Below are positions 34,782 to 47,200 of a DNA stretch of 64,000 nt, one piece after another. Position numbers and translations under genes: made by a program. Location of the stretch: positions 14,169,001 to 14,233,000 of the forward strand of contig NC_069376.1 of NCBI RefSeq assembly GCF_021730395.1, given 5' to 3'. The notes beneath the pieces were generated by a model. It made no database searches and was not told the origin of the DNA. It saw nothing but the letters and a program-made list of their open reading frames with translations. Positions within the stretch are counted from its first letter, which is position 1, and each line of letters starts with the position of its first letter. The DNA comes from Mercenaria mercenaria (taxonomy: Eukaryota; Mollusca; Bivalvia; Venerida; Veneridae).

Positions 34782-34810
34782 TGATATCATAAATTGATTT
34801 TATGATATCA
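34782..34810. other. AT palindrome upstream of the WSC-EGF gene
   Basis: TGATATCATAAA and TTTATGATATCA separated by 5 nt, some 425 bp 5' of the start codon on the minus strand. Could be a binding dyad or a repeat remnant. Confidence 0.55.
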
Positions 34811-35077
34811 TGCAGTCATTCATTTATTGATAAAACATATCTATTGTCTCATATTTTTAATTATTTTTTATTTTAAATGCAGTTAAGGATTTATATATAT
34901 CTATAATCTGACGTTTTGATATCTTAAAAACTTTTTTATCATTATGATAGATTTAATAATGCAGTATATGCGTATAGTATACATAATGAATATGAAAGAG
35001 AATGTGACCCTGTATCTCAGACCAGTCCCTTTAAGAGAAAACATCTGTACCTATATATTACTTTAAACTTCTTAAAC

Positions 35078-35095
35078 CCTAACCCTAACCCTTAA
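35078..35095. repeat. Short telomere-like run
   Basis: ccctaaccctaaccctta: three CCCTAA-type units (the last imperfect). Too short to claim a former telomere. Confidence 0.5.
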
Positions 35096-35254
35096 ACTTA
35101 CTTTTTGGATTTTTGAAGAAACCGATCTGCAATGATTTCCGTTTCAGCTTCTTTTTGTTGTGGGCCTACTTTGCAATTGCGTGGCTCTGATGCTGTTTTA
35201 ATGCTCTGTGCTTCCGAGGAATCTACCCTTACCTACTGTCCTTTCTAGCTTTTT

Positions 35255-35985
35255 ACATTATGTCTTTATTCCGATTTAAGTTGTTTAGGAAAACTTACGG
35301 AAAGAATTCTACACAAACATATGTATAACCATTTGGTAGCTAATCAACTCATTTACTCTAACCAGTCCGGCTTTTTGAAAGGACATTCTACAGTTTATCA
35401 ATTATTAGATATGTACCATCAAATTGTTCAATCTCTAGATACCAAAACTTATATTGTATTTTGTGACAAGACCCCATTTGTTTCTTTTTTATGTTCTTTT
35501 TCCCCAAATGTAGTACATGTATGTTAATGCAATTGAATTGCATCTTTTTTGTACTCTTACATCTTTTTGTACACTGGCTAGTCACAAATATGTTTGTCTA
35601 TATAAGTCGCATGTACTCGTTTCTGTCTTTTTAAACTCTTTTTACCTAAATGTAGTACATGTTAATGCAAATTAATTGCACCATTCTTACTCTTATATCT
35701 ATCTATACATTGCCACTTGTCAAAAATGTGTTTGTTTATATAAGTACACATGTACTTGTACCATATACATATTTCAACTCTTTTTTTCTTTCCTTATTTT
35801 TGTAGCTATGACATTGTAAATTTATTATTGACCACACATGTACTTGATTAATTGTCATTGGGAAGACCCGTTACTAACGTTGCGAGAACTTGTGGGTCGA
35901 CCCTTTTGCCTATTATATGTACAATTGACGTAGTTATCTGTTTATATATGTATATATTTGCAATAAAATATGTTTAAACATAAAC
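35255..35985 (+). mobile_element. LINE fragment: reverse transcriptase piece joined to 3' tail
   Basis: Plus-strand reading YSDLSCLGKLTERILHKHMY then NQSGFLKGHSTVYQLLDMYH is the RT block of a non-LTR element (compare the usual PISLLS..GKxxER...QxGFxxGxST). It is open to about 35466 (IVFCD). The rest of RT is missing, and a 3' region follows that holds a diverged tandem duplication (near 35475 and 35625, about 150 bp apart). It ends with gggaagacccgt...gggtcgaccc and an AATAAA-bearing terminus at about 35961. Internally deleted and dead. CR1/Jockey group is a guess. Confidence 0.75.
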
Positions 35986-36638
35986 TCAAAATGTGCCCGT
36001 GCTAAGAAAACAAAACAACAATTTTTAAAACAGCCGTTTCATGCTAGAATAGTAAAATGTTTAATACATTTAATATGCAGATCTTAGAACTGGACATGGC
36101 TGGCAATGGTCGTCGATATACGGCTGTGCATTTTTGAACATTAAATGTCGATACTCGGTTTTCTATCTCGTGCAATGTCTACTTCACCAAATTATTTGGT
36201 ATATTTTGTTAAACGATGCACTTCCACTTTAATAAAATTCAACTATCATAAAAGTAATTAAAACGTTTTATTTGTGAAAATAGCATTTCCACTGAGCCGA
36301 TTACATTGCAAAATGCTATAAACCTCTTGTTTATCCATGCATAATGCGGTTGCATTCATCGCAGTCAAAAAGTGTGAAAAGTGCATTATTAATAGTTTTC
36401 AAAAGGAGTTTAAGTGTTAACCGTGATTATAAATTGCAAATTACATGTGTTTAAATGATAAATGTAAATAGTTGCAATCGGTTTCAATTTAGTTGAAAAA
36501 CAACAAGAAAGACATCGCATAGAGTAAGTGTAACGAAATTTGGGTGCATATTCAGTGTATTTGTCTTTGTAAGTCAAGCTGTGTTGGAATAAGAAAACGA
36601 ATCTAAAATCTCAGACGTGCGAATTAATAACAAAACTA
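35986..36638 (+). promoter_or_regulatory. 5' flank of MAPEG-like gene
   Basis: AT-rich DNA between the LINE tail and the start codon; must include the promoter and 5' untranslated region. No clear TATA box. Nothing else seen. Confidence 0.35.
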
Positions 36639-37205
36639 ATGCTTTTCTCCAGTACTATGGCAAAATCTTCTATGCAGGACCGCCAGAAGGCCGTCAAGGC
36701 TATCGTTACATCACTGATTCTTACCGGAAGTATATATTTTACCGGATATTACGTTTTTCCGGACAAGAGCGTTCGATTCGAAACAATGGCGGACAAACTC
36801 GTGTTTACTCTCCGTTGGCAAACAATCCCAGTTCTTACACTGATGTTTGGAATTATAGCAGTCATTAATAAACGAATTTTCACAGTTGCTATTGACCAAA
36901 TCTACGGAAAAGGGGAAGCATTTGTTGCCTTGGAGAAACAGTATCTACAAAACACATTGGAACAGCTGGTTCTCAGCATCAGCGGGCAATTAGTTCTGTC
37001 TACATACATCGACGATTCGTTATCGCGCGTGGTTCCGACTTTGGTCGTTCTTTTTGTGACAGGAAGGATTCTATTTTGGTTTGGGTATCGCATACACCCA
37101 TCACAGAGGCTGGTAGGATTCGGACTAACTTTCTATCCGAGTGTGTGTGTCCATATAGTGAATGTTTACTTTTTCATCCATAACGGACAATGGCAATATG
37201 ATTGA
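36639..37205 (+). CDS. MAPEG-family multi-pass membrane protein, TMEM79-like
   Basis: Open frame of 188 codons without introns. The Met at 36657 (MAKSSMQDRQ) has the better context (A at -3, G at +4), giving 182 aa. About five hydrophobic segments: residues 20-40, 62-82, 105-126, 131-149 and 158-180. The NTLEQ motif at 105-109 is a hallmark of MAPEG membrane enzymes. FTLRWQTIPVLTLMFG before it and GFGLTFYPS near the end match TMEM79-type members rather than the glutathione-dependent enzymes (MGST, LTC4S). Enzyme activity is therefore uncertain. Likely in endomembranes or the plasma membrane. A single-exon state could be ancestral or due to retroposition. Confidence 0.82.
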   Translation: MLFSSTMAKSSMQDRQKAVKAIVTSLILTGSIYFTGYYVFPDKSVRFETMADKLVFTLRWQTIPVLTLMFGIIAVINKRIFTVAIDQIYGKGEAFVALEKQYLQNTLEQLVLSISGQLVLSTYIDDSLSRVVPTLVVLFVTGRILFWFGYRIHPSQRLVGFGLTFYPSVCVHIVNVYFFIHNGQWQYD

Positions 37206-39357
37206 TCAAATTACTTTCATTTTGATGTTGAATCTGTCGTCAAGATACTGTGCTTAAAAACATGTTGAGTAAACGATCATCATGTAAATGCTAGTAAAAA
37301 ATTTAAACAGAGCTCTATTTGTAAATCCAAACGGAAACGGGCAAAAAAAATATCGATAACTTTAACGACAAATTAAATGTGTTAACTTGTATATTCATCT
37401 TTTTTCAGTGACGCCGTCTAAATTCGTTTTCGTTACCTATACCACGTGACTTCAGTTTGCAAATCAAACTACTTGATAACGCATTATAGATAATTTATCA
37501 AAATGGAAGATTTATGCAACACTCTTCCTGATTGGACGAGAGTGTCAATTTCTTTCACTCTGTTGATTGTGCTACGCTGAGTGAAATGTAGACAAAGCGT
37601 TTATCCTAAACGACGCTGTTCACAGTTTTAAAGCTAACTTTGGCTCAGTATATTTAGCAAGAATATTGATATATCTCAAAATGATAAGTAAGTTTAATAA
37701 ATATGATAAAAACCTGTTCAAATACCAACATATATGAAATTAAAGAAAGAGCTGAATACGGTCTGCGTATCACATGAATAAGGGTGTGATAAGAGTCTTT
37801 TATGTAGAGAAGTGCTTTTTAAAAGATTTTCCTTGTTACAATTGTCGTCTGTATATGAAAAGGTTTCTTGCTTTTGTGACTTATTCAGATTGCATATTAA
37901 AATGAGTACTTGTTTGCTTTGATATATTTGTTAAATTATTTAACTGATTTATTATAAATGAATATTTGTCTTTAGTATGGTATGCAAATATTGAACTCAG
38001 TTGAAATCTGTTTCATTATATATATGCTACATAATGACTGAATCTCATTACACTGAAATGAAGGTACGCTGCATACAGTTTATCTATGTGATATGACTAC
38101 GGTCGAACTTTGTTTATGAAACAGAAATATTGAAATAATTACAATTGTATGTTTTGCTTGACCTTCACTTTTTTGTAGGTGTGACGTCATTGTCCAAAGA
38201 TTCATGAAAAGCGAATATGCATTCGTTAAAGCGGGATCAGTTGGCCTATTTTAGAAATAAATAATAATAATAAATAAAAAAAAATCCTTTAATTGATTTT
38301 TTCTCATGTATTCTAATCAAAACTGATTTGTAGCATCTTTATTAGGTCGCTGGCCAACTTTTGTTCATGCTGGGATACATTTGACCCTGTTAGGGGCTGC
38401 TGAGCCATTTATTAGCGTCTCATGAACAGCTTGGTGGATCTTGTCTTATGTCGGGAGAGGGATAACACGACAACAGGCGCGCATGGCTTGCACGAAAAAA
38501 TTAATAAATAATACTTTTGGAGCTGCTGCACATCCGCCTCGCCACGCATGCCGTCCCCAATTGGTTACTTTTTTATAGATGTCGGAAAATTCCAACATTA
38601 TACATCTTCATTTAAATTCCATATTGTGGACGTATCCTTACCGTACATTATGACTTAGTAGGGTTGTCAAACGTTATGTAACATACAACGAAATGATTAT
38701 AAGCTGATGGTGTCAATTTTTTTTCCGTTTATGTGGCCTTGAAAACTATCAAGTGGCACGTCTCTGCGGATGACAATGAAATAACGATGTTCTGTTGCAT
38801 TTAACTGGATCTGGTTTTAGTGGCAATTTGAATTCGATATTTTTTCTTTTATTAACGCTTACACCATGAAACTGCACGTTTAATGCAATTTTGTTCAAAA
38901 TATTAATTACATTGAAATAGAAAAGTTTGGAAGTCACAGTATGGTTCAAATATTCAATTCATGTAAAGCAAGTAGACAAACATACAAATAAACAAAATCG
39001 CCAGCAGAACATTTAATATAATGTTATCAATATAAAACATATGCCCACACCCCACCCCCCCCCCCAAAACTCCCTGTATACTTAGTGTTTTCCTTTTGTA
39101 GGACATCATGTGCTTTCAAAGTTTAAATTGTTAGTTTAGACCTGCACTTCAGAGGAAGGCCAAAAACTGCTTGTATTTCCTGACCTAATTACTGATGTTT
39201 TTTGATTTTATGCATTAATATTCTATCTTACATATGCGTCTTTTTGAGTTATTTTGCTTTTAAATTCACAGTCATTGCCCTTATGATAAACTAACGAGAA
39301 AAATGAATGCCCCCGTTCTCTAAATTTCAAAAAACTATGTTTGAAGTGGATAAAATG
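37206..39357. other. 3' flank and intergenic DNA
   Basis: No exon recognised. 38340-38560 is richer in GC (gtcgctggccaacttttgtt ... gcacatccgcctcgccacgc) and may be an old repeat. TGACGTCA at 38182. A poly-C run lies at 39053-39064. Confidence 0.4.
37696..37701 (+). promoter_or_regulatory. Candidate polyadenylation signal AATAAA
   Basis: First AATAAA after the MAPEG-like gene, about 490 bp past the stop codon. Weak evidence in AT-rich DNA. Confidence 0.3.
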
Positions 39358-39435
39358 TGGGTAAGGGACCGGGTAGCTCCTGTCAAAGAGTTCGTTCCTG
39401 TAAGCGAAAGGCCCGCGGTTCGAGTCCGGTTACGC
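39358..39435 (+). mobile_element. tRNA-like SINE head
   Basis: gggtaagggaccgggtagct ... ggcccgcggttcgagtccgg: box-B-like word is excellent, box A is degraded. No complete cloverleaf. Confidence 0.55.
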
Positions 39436-41210
39436 TGTATACAGTTTTCTCACCCAGTGACATATCCCTCATGGAGCAGGCCTATAAGTCATTTACGAGG
39501 CAAAATATTACGGTTTCATAAATTACTTTTTTGTGGCAACTACATTCGAAATGGATGCTTCAATATTTGACATATATATGAAGGATCTAAGGTATCACAA
39601 TACTTTCTACGGCACTCACGTTTGAATTATGAATAGCTATATCGATGGTATTAACACAACAAGTTAAACTGTGCAGAATTTGATCATATTTGATCATTTT
39701 TTTTTCTACACAATCGTTGTTTGTTATGTTTTGAAATTACTTTAGCCATGCACCCACTGTGTTCATGTGTCAGAGCAAGGATCTGTATTCATAAATACAG
39801 TAAATAGAGGGGGGGACTCCAACTGATTGTCATGGTCGTTAACTACAGCTAAAGTAGGTCTGCTGTACAAGTACTATAGATAACCAGGCCCAACTGCTGT
39901 CATGGTTGTGTAACAACAGATAGAGCATGGGTGTGTATAAGGTACTATAGATAACAAGGCCTTCAACGGTTGTCATGGTGTGTAAACAACCAGATAGTGC
40001 ATGATGTGTATAAGTACTATAGATAGCAGGCCTCAACTGTTGTCATGGTTGGGGTGAACAATCAGATAGAGCACTGGTTGGGTATAAGTACCCGATAGAT
40101 TATAAACAAGGCCTTCAACTGTTGTTCCTGCGTTGTGTAAAACAAAGCTAGTGCATGGTCTGTATTAGTATCTATGGGATACAATGACCAAACGTTGTCT
40201 TATGGTTGAGTTACAAAAACAGCTAGAGCATGGTCCTGTCTCAGTAACAATAGTTAAACCTGCTCGACTGTTGTCCTTGACCGGTGCTGTTTGTATCAGT
40301 ACTATAGATAACAACGGCCCACCCAACTGTTGTCATGGTTGTGTTACAACAACTAGAGCATGATCTGTTACTGTAATAAAATATAACCAGGTCCCAATGC
40401 TTTCATGATTGTGTTACATCAGCTGAACATTGGGGTATCAGTACTTTAGATAACATGCCCAAACTTTTGTCATGGTTGTGTTACAGCAGCTACATCATGG
40501 TCGCTGCATCAGTACTTTAGATGCCCAGACCCCAATTTTGGTCTGGTTGTGTGTACATCAATAAACACGGTTCAGATGGTCTACATCATTACTTTAGTAT
40601 ATACAGACCCCCCAACTGTTGTCAAGGTTGTGTTACAAAAAGCTACAGCATGGTCTGTATCAGTTATTTAGTTAAATCAGACCCCAACTGTTGTCATGTT
40701 TGTTGTAACAAACAGTAGGGCATGAGTCTGTTAGCAGTTCTATAATGTAAACTCAGGCTCTGACTGTGGGACATTGTCCGGTAACAATAAAGCCGGAGAA
40801 TAATCTGTTATTAGTAACTAACGATAACCTGGCCCAAAACTTTTCTTCATGGTTGTGTTACAACAGCTAGCGCATGGTTGTATCTTTACAATAGATCAAC
40901 CTGCTCCGACTGTTGTCATTGTCCGGTTAGCAACAGCTAGAGCATTAGGTCCTTATTATCATTACATAGATACACATGCAGGCGGCTTGTTGTCATGACG
41001 GTAACAACAGCTAGAGCAATGCTCTGTTTCAGTTGCTATAGATATCCAGACCCAACAATGTGGTCATTGTTGTGTTACAACAGCTGGAGTTTGGGTATAA
41101 ATCAGTACAATGATAAACAGCCCCGGTTGTGTATGGTCCGGCTAGATGAAACAGCTAAGAGCCTGGTCTGTATCAGTGCAAAAGATAAAATGCTCCGCTC
41201 TGTTGTCATG

Positions 41211-41237
41211 GCCCCCCCCCCCCCCCCCCCCCCCCGG
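41211..41237. other. C/G homopolymer run in satellite A
   Basis: Twenty-odd C followed by GGGG where other units have 'ggtccggtaac'. A likely sequencing or consensus fault rather than biology. Confidence 0.7.
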
Positions 41238-42639
41238 GGTAACAACAGATGGAGCATGGTTCTGTATCTTATTACTATAAAATACACAGGCCCAACTGTT
41301 GTCATGGTTGTGTAACAACACCTGGAGCATGGTCTGGCATTAGTACTAATAGATGAACATGCCTCCGGCTGTTGTCCATTGAGGCGGTTACAAACAGCTA
41401 CAGCATGGTCTGTATCGGTTAAAAAATGTAACAAGGCCCAAACAAATCTCATGGTTGTGTAACAACACGCTTAAGTAGATGGTTCTGTATTTCGTACATA
41501 TAGATACCAAACGACACAACTTTTCTCATGGTTGGTTACAACAGCTTGGTTGGTCTGAATCAGTACATAGTAAAACCTGCTCAGGCTGTTGTCATTGTCC
41601 GGTAGGCAGCTAGCTAGAGCCTAGTCTATAATCTTTCCAATTGATAAATATGCTTCGGCTGTTGTCATTGACCCGGTAACAACAGCTAGAGCAATGGTTT
41701 CTGTATCAGTACTAAATTATAAACAGGTACATCATGGTCTGCATCATTCTTAAGGCTAACCAGACCCCAAATGTTGTCATGGTTGGTGTCGTCGTCGTAT
41801 GGAGGGTCTGGGTGCTGCAGAATTGTCTGCATCAGTCTTATAGATAACCAGACCCCTAAACTGTTGTCATGGTTGGGTAACAACAGTTAGAGTATGTTCT
41901 GTATAAGCTATAATTTTAGGGTATAACATGCTCTGACTATGTGGACATGGTCTTCTACCAACAGCTGGAGCATAATCTGGTATCAGTTACTAATGATAAC
42001 CTGGCCTAACTGATGTCATTTGTGTTGCGTTAAGACCAGGCTTAGGCATGGTCTGTATTAGTACTATAAATAAACAGGCTCCCAACAAGTGCAAGGTTGC
42101 GTTTACAACAGCTGGAGCATGATATTATCAGTACTTATACATAAACCATGCTCCGGTGTTGTTATGATCCGGCAAAACACCAGCTGGAGCATGGTCTGTA
42201 TCCCCCCCAAGTACTCTAGTGATAACATGCTCCGGCTGTTGTCATGGTCAGGACTAAGCAACAGCTGGAGCATTGGTCTATATCAGTTGCAAAAGATAAA
42301 ATTGCTCCGGCTGTTGTCATGGATCGGTAACAAACAGATGGGAGCATGGTCTGTATTAGTATATGACTAAACAGGCCCCCCAACTGTTGTCATGGTTTGT
42401 TGTAACAACAGCTGGAGCTGGTCCTGTTCAGTACTATAGATGAACATGCTCGGCTGTGGTCATGGTCGGTTACAACAGGCTACAGCATGGTCTGTATCAG
42501 TAATGTAGATAAACAAGGCCCCAAAACTATTCTCTGGTTGTGTGACTTACACCTAGAGCAGGTCTGTATCTGTCTTAAATATAATCAGGCCCAAATGCTT
42601 TCTGCGTGTTACATTAGCTGGAGTATTGTCTATCAGTAC

Positions 42640-43170
42640 TTTAGCATAACAATCCCCCCCCCCCCCAGAATTACATGGTTGTGTTACAACAGCTACATCA
42701 CTGGTCTGCATCCATTACTTTCTCTACCAGACCCCAATTATTGTCTCCTGGTATTGTACCCCACTTTACCAGTCTTGTCATCCATCACTACTTCGAACCC
42801 CGCCCCCCGTTATAAATGTATTTAAAACCACACCTCTTTACCGCAAGGTTCGTCTAACCTACAATACCAAACCTTTTAAACGTTAATACCACACCCCGCC
42901 ACCTCCACTCTAATCTGTGTATAGCCCACGAATCGCTATGTGCCACACCACCCCCCCAAACCCCCCCTTCGTTTGTCACCCCCCATCCTATCGTGGGCGT
43001 ATATTGTGTTCTTCCCACCCCCCCCCCCTTTTGTGCAAACCCACCCCCCTCACGCTCCCCCCCCCCCCCCCCCGACCCTGTTGGCCCCGACGGTAGCCCC
43101 CACCCGGTCCTCTACTATCCCCAGCACCACGCCCCGCCGCCTGTGTAGAGAATATAGAATGATCTGTGAG
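42640..43170. other. C-rich, disordered stretch within satellite A
   Basis: Runs of 7-15 C interrupt recognisable satellite, and from about 42770 to 43150 the unit can hardly be seen (many 'cccccaccc' words). This looks like unpolished long-read sequence. A Pro-rich frame here is not a gene. Confidence 0.6.
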
Positions 43171-45983
43171 ATGTTGTGTACTAACGATTAACCTGGCCCA
43201 CCCCAAACTGGTTTTGTCATGGTTGTGTTTACTACAGCTAGAGCATTGTTCTGTTATTAGTACTATAGATTAATATAAACAGGCTGACGGTGTTTTTTGG
43301 TCATGGTTAGCCAACAACAACAGAACCAGCTATTTTCTCTTGCATCAGTTCTGTAGATGACCCACGTCCCAACTATTCTCATAGTTGGGTTAAACAACAA
43401 CTAGAGCATGGTCTTTCTGTATTAGTTTACTACAGATACCCAGGACCCAGTCTTTTGTCATGGTTGTGTTTACAAACAGTAGGAGCATGGCCTGTATCAG
43501 TACAATAGCATCTTATAACCATGCTCCGGCCTGGTTGGTCCGGTATGCCATAGCAACAGCTAGAACATGGTACTATATCAGTGCAATGATAAATGATCCA
43601 GGCTTGTTGACATGGACCGGTAACAACAGTATGGAGCATGGTCTGTATTTATTATTACTATAAATACACAGGCCCAAACTGTTGTTCATTGTTTGTGTAC
43701 ACACCTGGAGCATGGGTTCTGTATGTAGTAATATAGATTGAACATGCTCCGGCTGTTTGTGGTCTGGTCCGGTTCTTTACAACAGCTTAAAGCATGTGTC
43801 CCTGTTTCGTATTATAAGAATAATTCCAGACCCCAAACTGTGTCATGATTGGTGTAACAACAGTTAGGGCATGGTCTCTCGGTAGCAGTAATATATGTAA
43901 ACAGGCTCTAACTGTGGACATGGTCCGGTAACCAATAGCCGGAGGTGATTTAATCTGTATTATTACTAACTCCCACACCCAAGACACCTGGGCCCCACCT
44001 GTTTTGTCATGGTTGTGTTTACAACAGCTTAGAAAACTTAGGTCTGTATCAGTTTCTCTAGAATAACTAAGGCCCCAACCCCACCCAAACTCCCCCAACT
44101 GTTTTATGGTTCTATTGTACAAGTGCAACAAGAGCAATGGTCCTTGTATCAGTTACAATAGATAAACCCTGCTCCGGTCGCTGTTGTTTTTGTCCCGATA
44201 TAGTAGCAACAGTTTCTATTTAGATAGCATAGTCCTATTCATTACAATAGATAAGATATAAATATGCTGCGGCGGCTGTTGTCGTTCACCGGTTGACAAA
44301 AGCTATGGTGCTATGGTCTCCTAAATCAGGTCTAAATTTAACAGGCCCCCAACCCCCCTCCCAACTGTTTTCAGGGTTGTGTTTTTACAACAGCTGGAGT
44401 ATGGTATTAAATAATTAAATCAGAGTTACTTGGTTTTTTAAATGCTCCGGCTGTTGTCATGATTCGGTTTGTTACAACAGTAAATAGAGCATTGGTTTGT
44501 ATAAGTACTAGACAATGTAGATATACAATGGACCCAAACTGTTGTCCATGGTTGTGTTGACAACAGCCTAAAGGCATTGATCTGTCATCGTTACTAATTA
44601 AAACCAGACCCAACTGTTTCAGGTTTGTGTTTACAACAGCTGGGAGCATTGTTGTATCTCAGTACTTTAGAATGATAAAACATGCTAAACTTTTGATTAT
44701 GGTTGTTTTTGCAAAGCTACATCCATGGTCTGTGTATCAGTACTTTAGATACCTGGCCCCCAGCTGTTGTCATGGTTGTTTAAAACAGCTGGAGCTTGTT
44801 CTGTATCAGTACTTTAGATAACAAAGGCCCCCCCTCCAACTATTGCCATGGTTGTGTGACAACCGCTCCTTATTGAATGGTTTTTTTTTGATCATTACTC
44901 TAGACTACCAGGCCCCAACTGTTGTCATTTGGATTGTGTTACAACAGCTGGAGCATTGTCCTGTATTAGTTCTTTAGATAAACCAGACTCAAAATGTTTG
45001 TCATGGCCGGGGCCCCCCCCCCCCCCCCTGGGTTGTAGGGGTTGGGTAACAACAGTTAGAGCATGTTCTGTACAACTTCTACAGGTTAAACTTGCTCCTG
45101 GCTGTTGGTCATGGTTCTCGGTACCAAAGAGCACGGAGCTTAATCTGTCATCAGTACTATTGATAATCTGGCCCCCTAACTGATTTCATGGTTGTTTGTA
45201 AAGAAAAGAAGAACAGGTATAGAGCATGGTCTGTATAGTACTATAGATAAAACAGGCCCAACAATTGTCAAGGTTTGACGTTTACAACTAGCTGGATCAT
45301 GATATCTGAGCCAGTACTATAGAATAAAACATGTTCAGCGCCCTGTTGTCATGATCCGGACAACAACAGTGGAGCTAGGTCTGTACATCAGTACTATAGT
45401 ATGAATCATGCTCCGGCTGTTGTCTTGGTCCGGTTAACACAGGCTACGCAGCATGGGTCTGTATTAGTATGTAGATACCTAGGACCCAACTTCCCTACAT
45501 GGTTGTGTTACAACGCCAGAGGATGTGGCCGGCGTTATCAGTACAATTACCGGCTTGGCTGTTGTCATGGTCCCGGAGAACAAGGAAAGCAACAGCTCTG
45601 AGCAAGGTCCTATATCAATACATAGATAAAGATGCTCGGATCTCTGTTGTCATGGACCGGTCAAGAACAGACAGAGCATCTGTTTGTATCAGTACTATAG
45701 TAACCAGGCCCCAAATGTTTTCATGGCTGTTTGTAACTAACAGCTAGCGCATAGTTTGTATCAGCACTAATGTAACCAGGGCCCAACTGGGTTTTCATGG
45801 TTTTGTTTACAACAGCTGGAGCATCTTCTGTACCCGTACTTAGATAACATGGCACCCCCAACTGTTTGTCATGGTTGTGTGCTACAACAGTGGAGCTATG
45901 TTCTGCCTCATCACTACTTTTGATATCAGGCCCCAACGGTTGTCTGGATGTGCATGTGTAACAACAGTATAGAAGCATGATCG

Positions 45984-46227
45984 AGGGGGGTTCGGAGCCT
46001 AACGGTGGGGCGTTGTAATTTGCTATGATTAGGAAGCCATCAAGCTGGCTTACGTTAGTGGTCGACGGTGATTTCTACCAGTGGTCCGCTCTCGTGATGA
46101 AATTAAAGCACAGAGGGGTCACCTTGGGTCTTCCTCACCATCAAAGTGGGGGGGAAGTCGCCTTTTGACCGATATAATTGTGTCGGTTAGCGACTTAAAC
46201 CAACAAAATAAGTAAAATTAAAGTAAG
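45984..46227 (+). mobile_element. 5'-truncated SINE inserted in satellite, with target duplication
   Basis: Begins near aggggggttcggagcctaa, contains aggaagccatcaagctggct, cacagaggggtcaccttggg and tgtgtcggttagcgacttaa, and ends in an A-rich tail. The satellite word agcatgatcg occurs directly before (45974-45983) and after (46228-46237), a 10-bp target duplication. Resembles the conserved body and tail of a bivalve tRNA-Ser-type SINE whose head is at 61852. Confidence 0.85.
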
Positions 46228-47055
46228 AGCATGATCGGTAGCCGTATTTATGTTAACATGCTGGAACTGTTGTCATGGGCCGGAAAACAATGGACGGATG
46301 ATGGTCTGGTATCATTGCTTAAGGATAACTGGCCCCAACTGTTCTCATGGTTGGTGTAAGAACAGGTATTTATAGAGCATGGTCTGTCTGTATTAGTACC
46401 TATAGATAATACAGGCCCCAACAAGTGTCATGGTTGCGTTACAACAGCTGGAGAATGGTATGTATCAGTACTTTTATCTCCAACTGTTGTCATGGTCGGT
46501 TACAACAAACACCAGCTTGATTCTTGTATCAGTTATTTAAGATAACCGAGGGTCCCCAAATCTATTGTCGTTGGTTGTTTGTAAACACAGCTTAGTGCGT
46601 GGTTTTTTCTCAGTACAATAAAACCTTGCTCCGCCGGCCTGTTGTCATGGTCCGGTTAGCAACAGCTTTGTGAGTTGTTCTGTAATCAGTACAATTGAAA
46701 TTATAGTAAAATCCGACGCCTGTTGTCATTGCCGGTATCAACAGAGAGAGCACATGGTTTTCTTCGTACTAATAAGTACGTAACCAGGCCACAATTGTTT
46801 GTCCGTGGTTGTATAACAACTGCTACAGATGGGTTTGTACCAGGACCCCCACTATTTCATCGTGGTTGTTTTTTAACAACTATTAGATCATTGTTTGTAT
46901 CAGTACTTATAGCATATAAACATGCTCTGACTGTTGTCATTGGTCCGATACCAACCCAGCCGGAGATCAGTTTCAGTACTATAAGATAATTAGGCACCAA
47001 CTGGTTGTAATGTTGTGGTTCAACAGTTGGAGCATGTGTCTGTATCAGAATTCAT

Positions 47056-47200
47056 ACCATGCGGCAGATGCTATTACCGAACCATTGTAAACGTCGGGAG
47101 CCTTGGTTATCTATAGTACTCATATATACCTTGCTCCAAGCTGTTTTACCCGAACCACAACAACAGACAGTACATTGGTTATCTGTAATACCGATATCGA
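47056..47200. repeat. Satellite B, short left segment
   Basis: Two units of the B type (ggttatctatagtactcata, then accacaacaacagacagtac) before the array is broken by unique DNA. Confidence 0.8.

Larger units (their letters stand above)
39812..47055. repeat. Satellite A: about 70-bp units, each a potential hairpin, about 100 copies
   Basis: Degenerate tandem units with two alternating forms. One is ccaactgttgtcatggttgt plus gttacaacagctggagcatg; the other is catgctccggctgttgtcat plus ggtccggtaacaacagct and ggagcatg. Both are followed by a linker gtctgtatcagtactataga. Within a unit, CATGCTCC-GCTGTTGT pairs with ACAACAGC-GGAGCATG. Copies are scrambled by many one-base insertions and losses. 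Short open frames here are meaningless. Confidence 0.95.

Noticed and set aside
35078-35095. Interstitial telomere or chromosome fusion point
   Set aside because: Only about three CCCTAA units, which chance or a small repeat can explain.
42940-43206. Proline-rich and glycine-rich frames on opposite strands
   Set aside because: They arise from C homopolymers in a poor-quality stretch.
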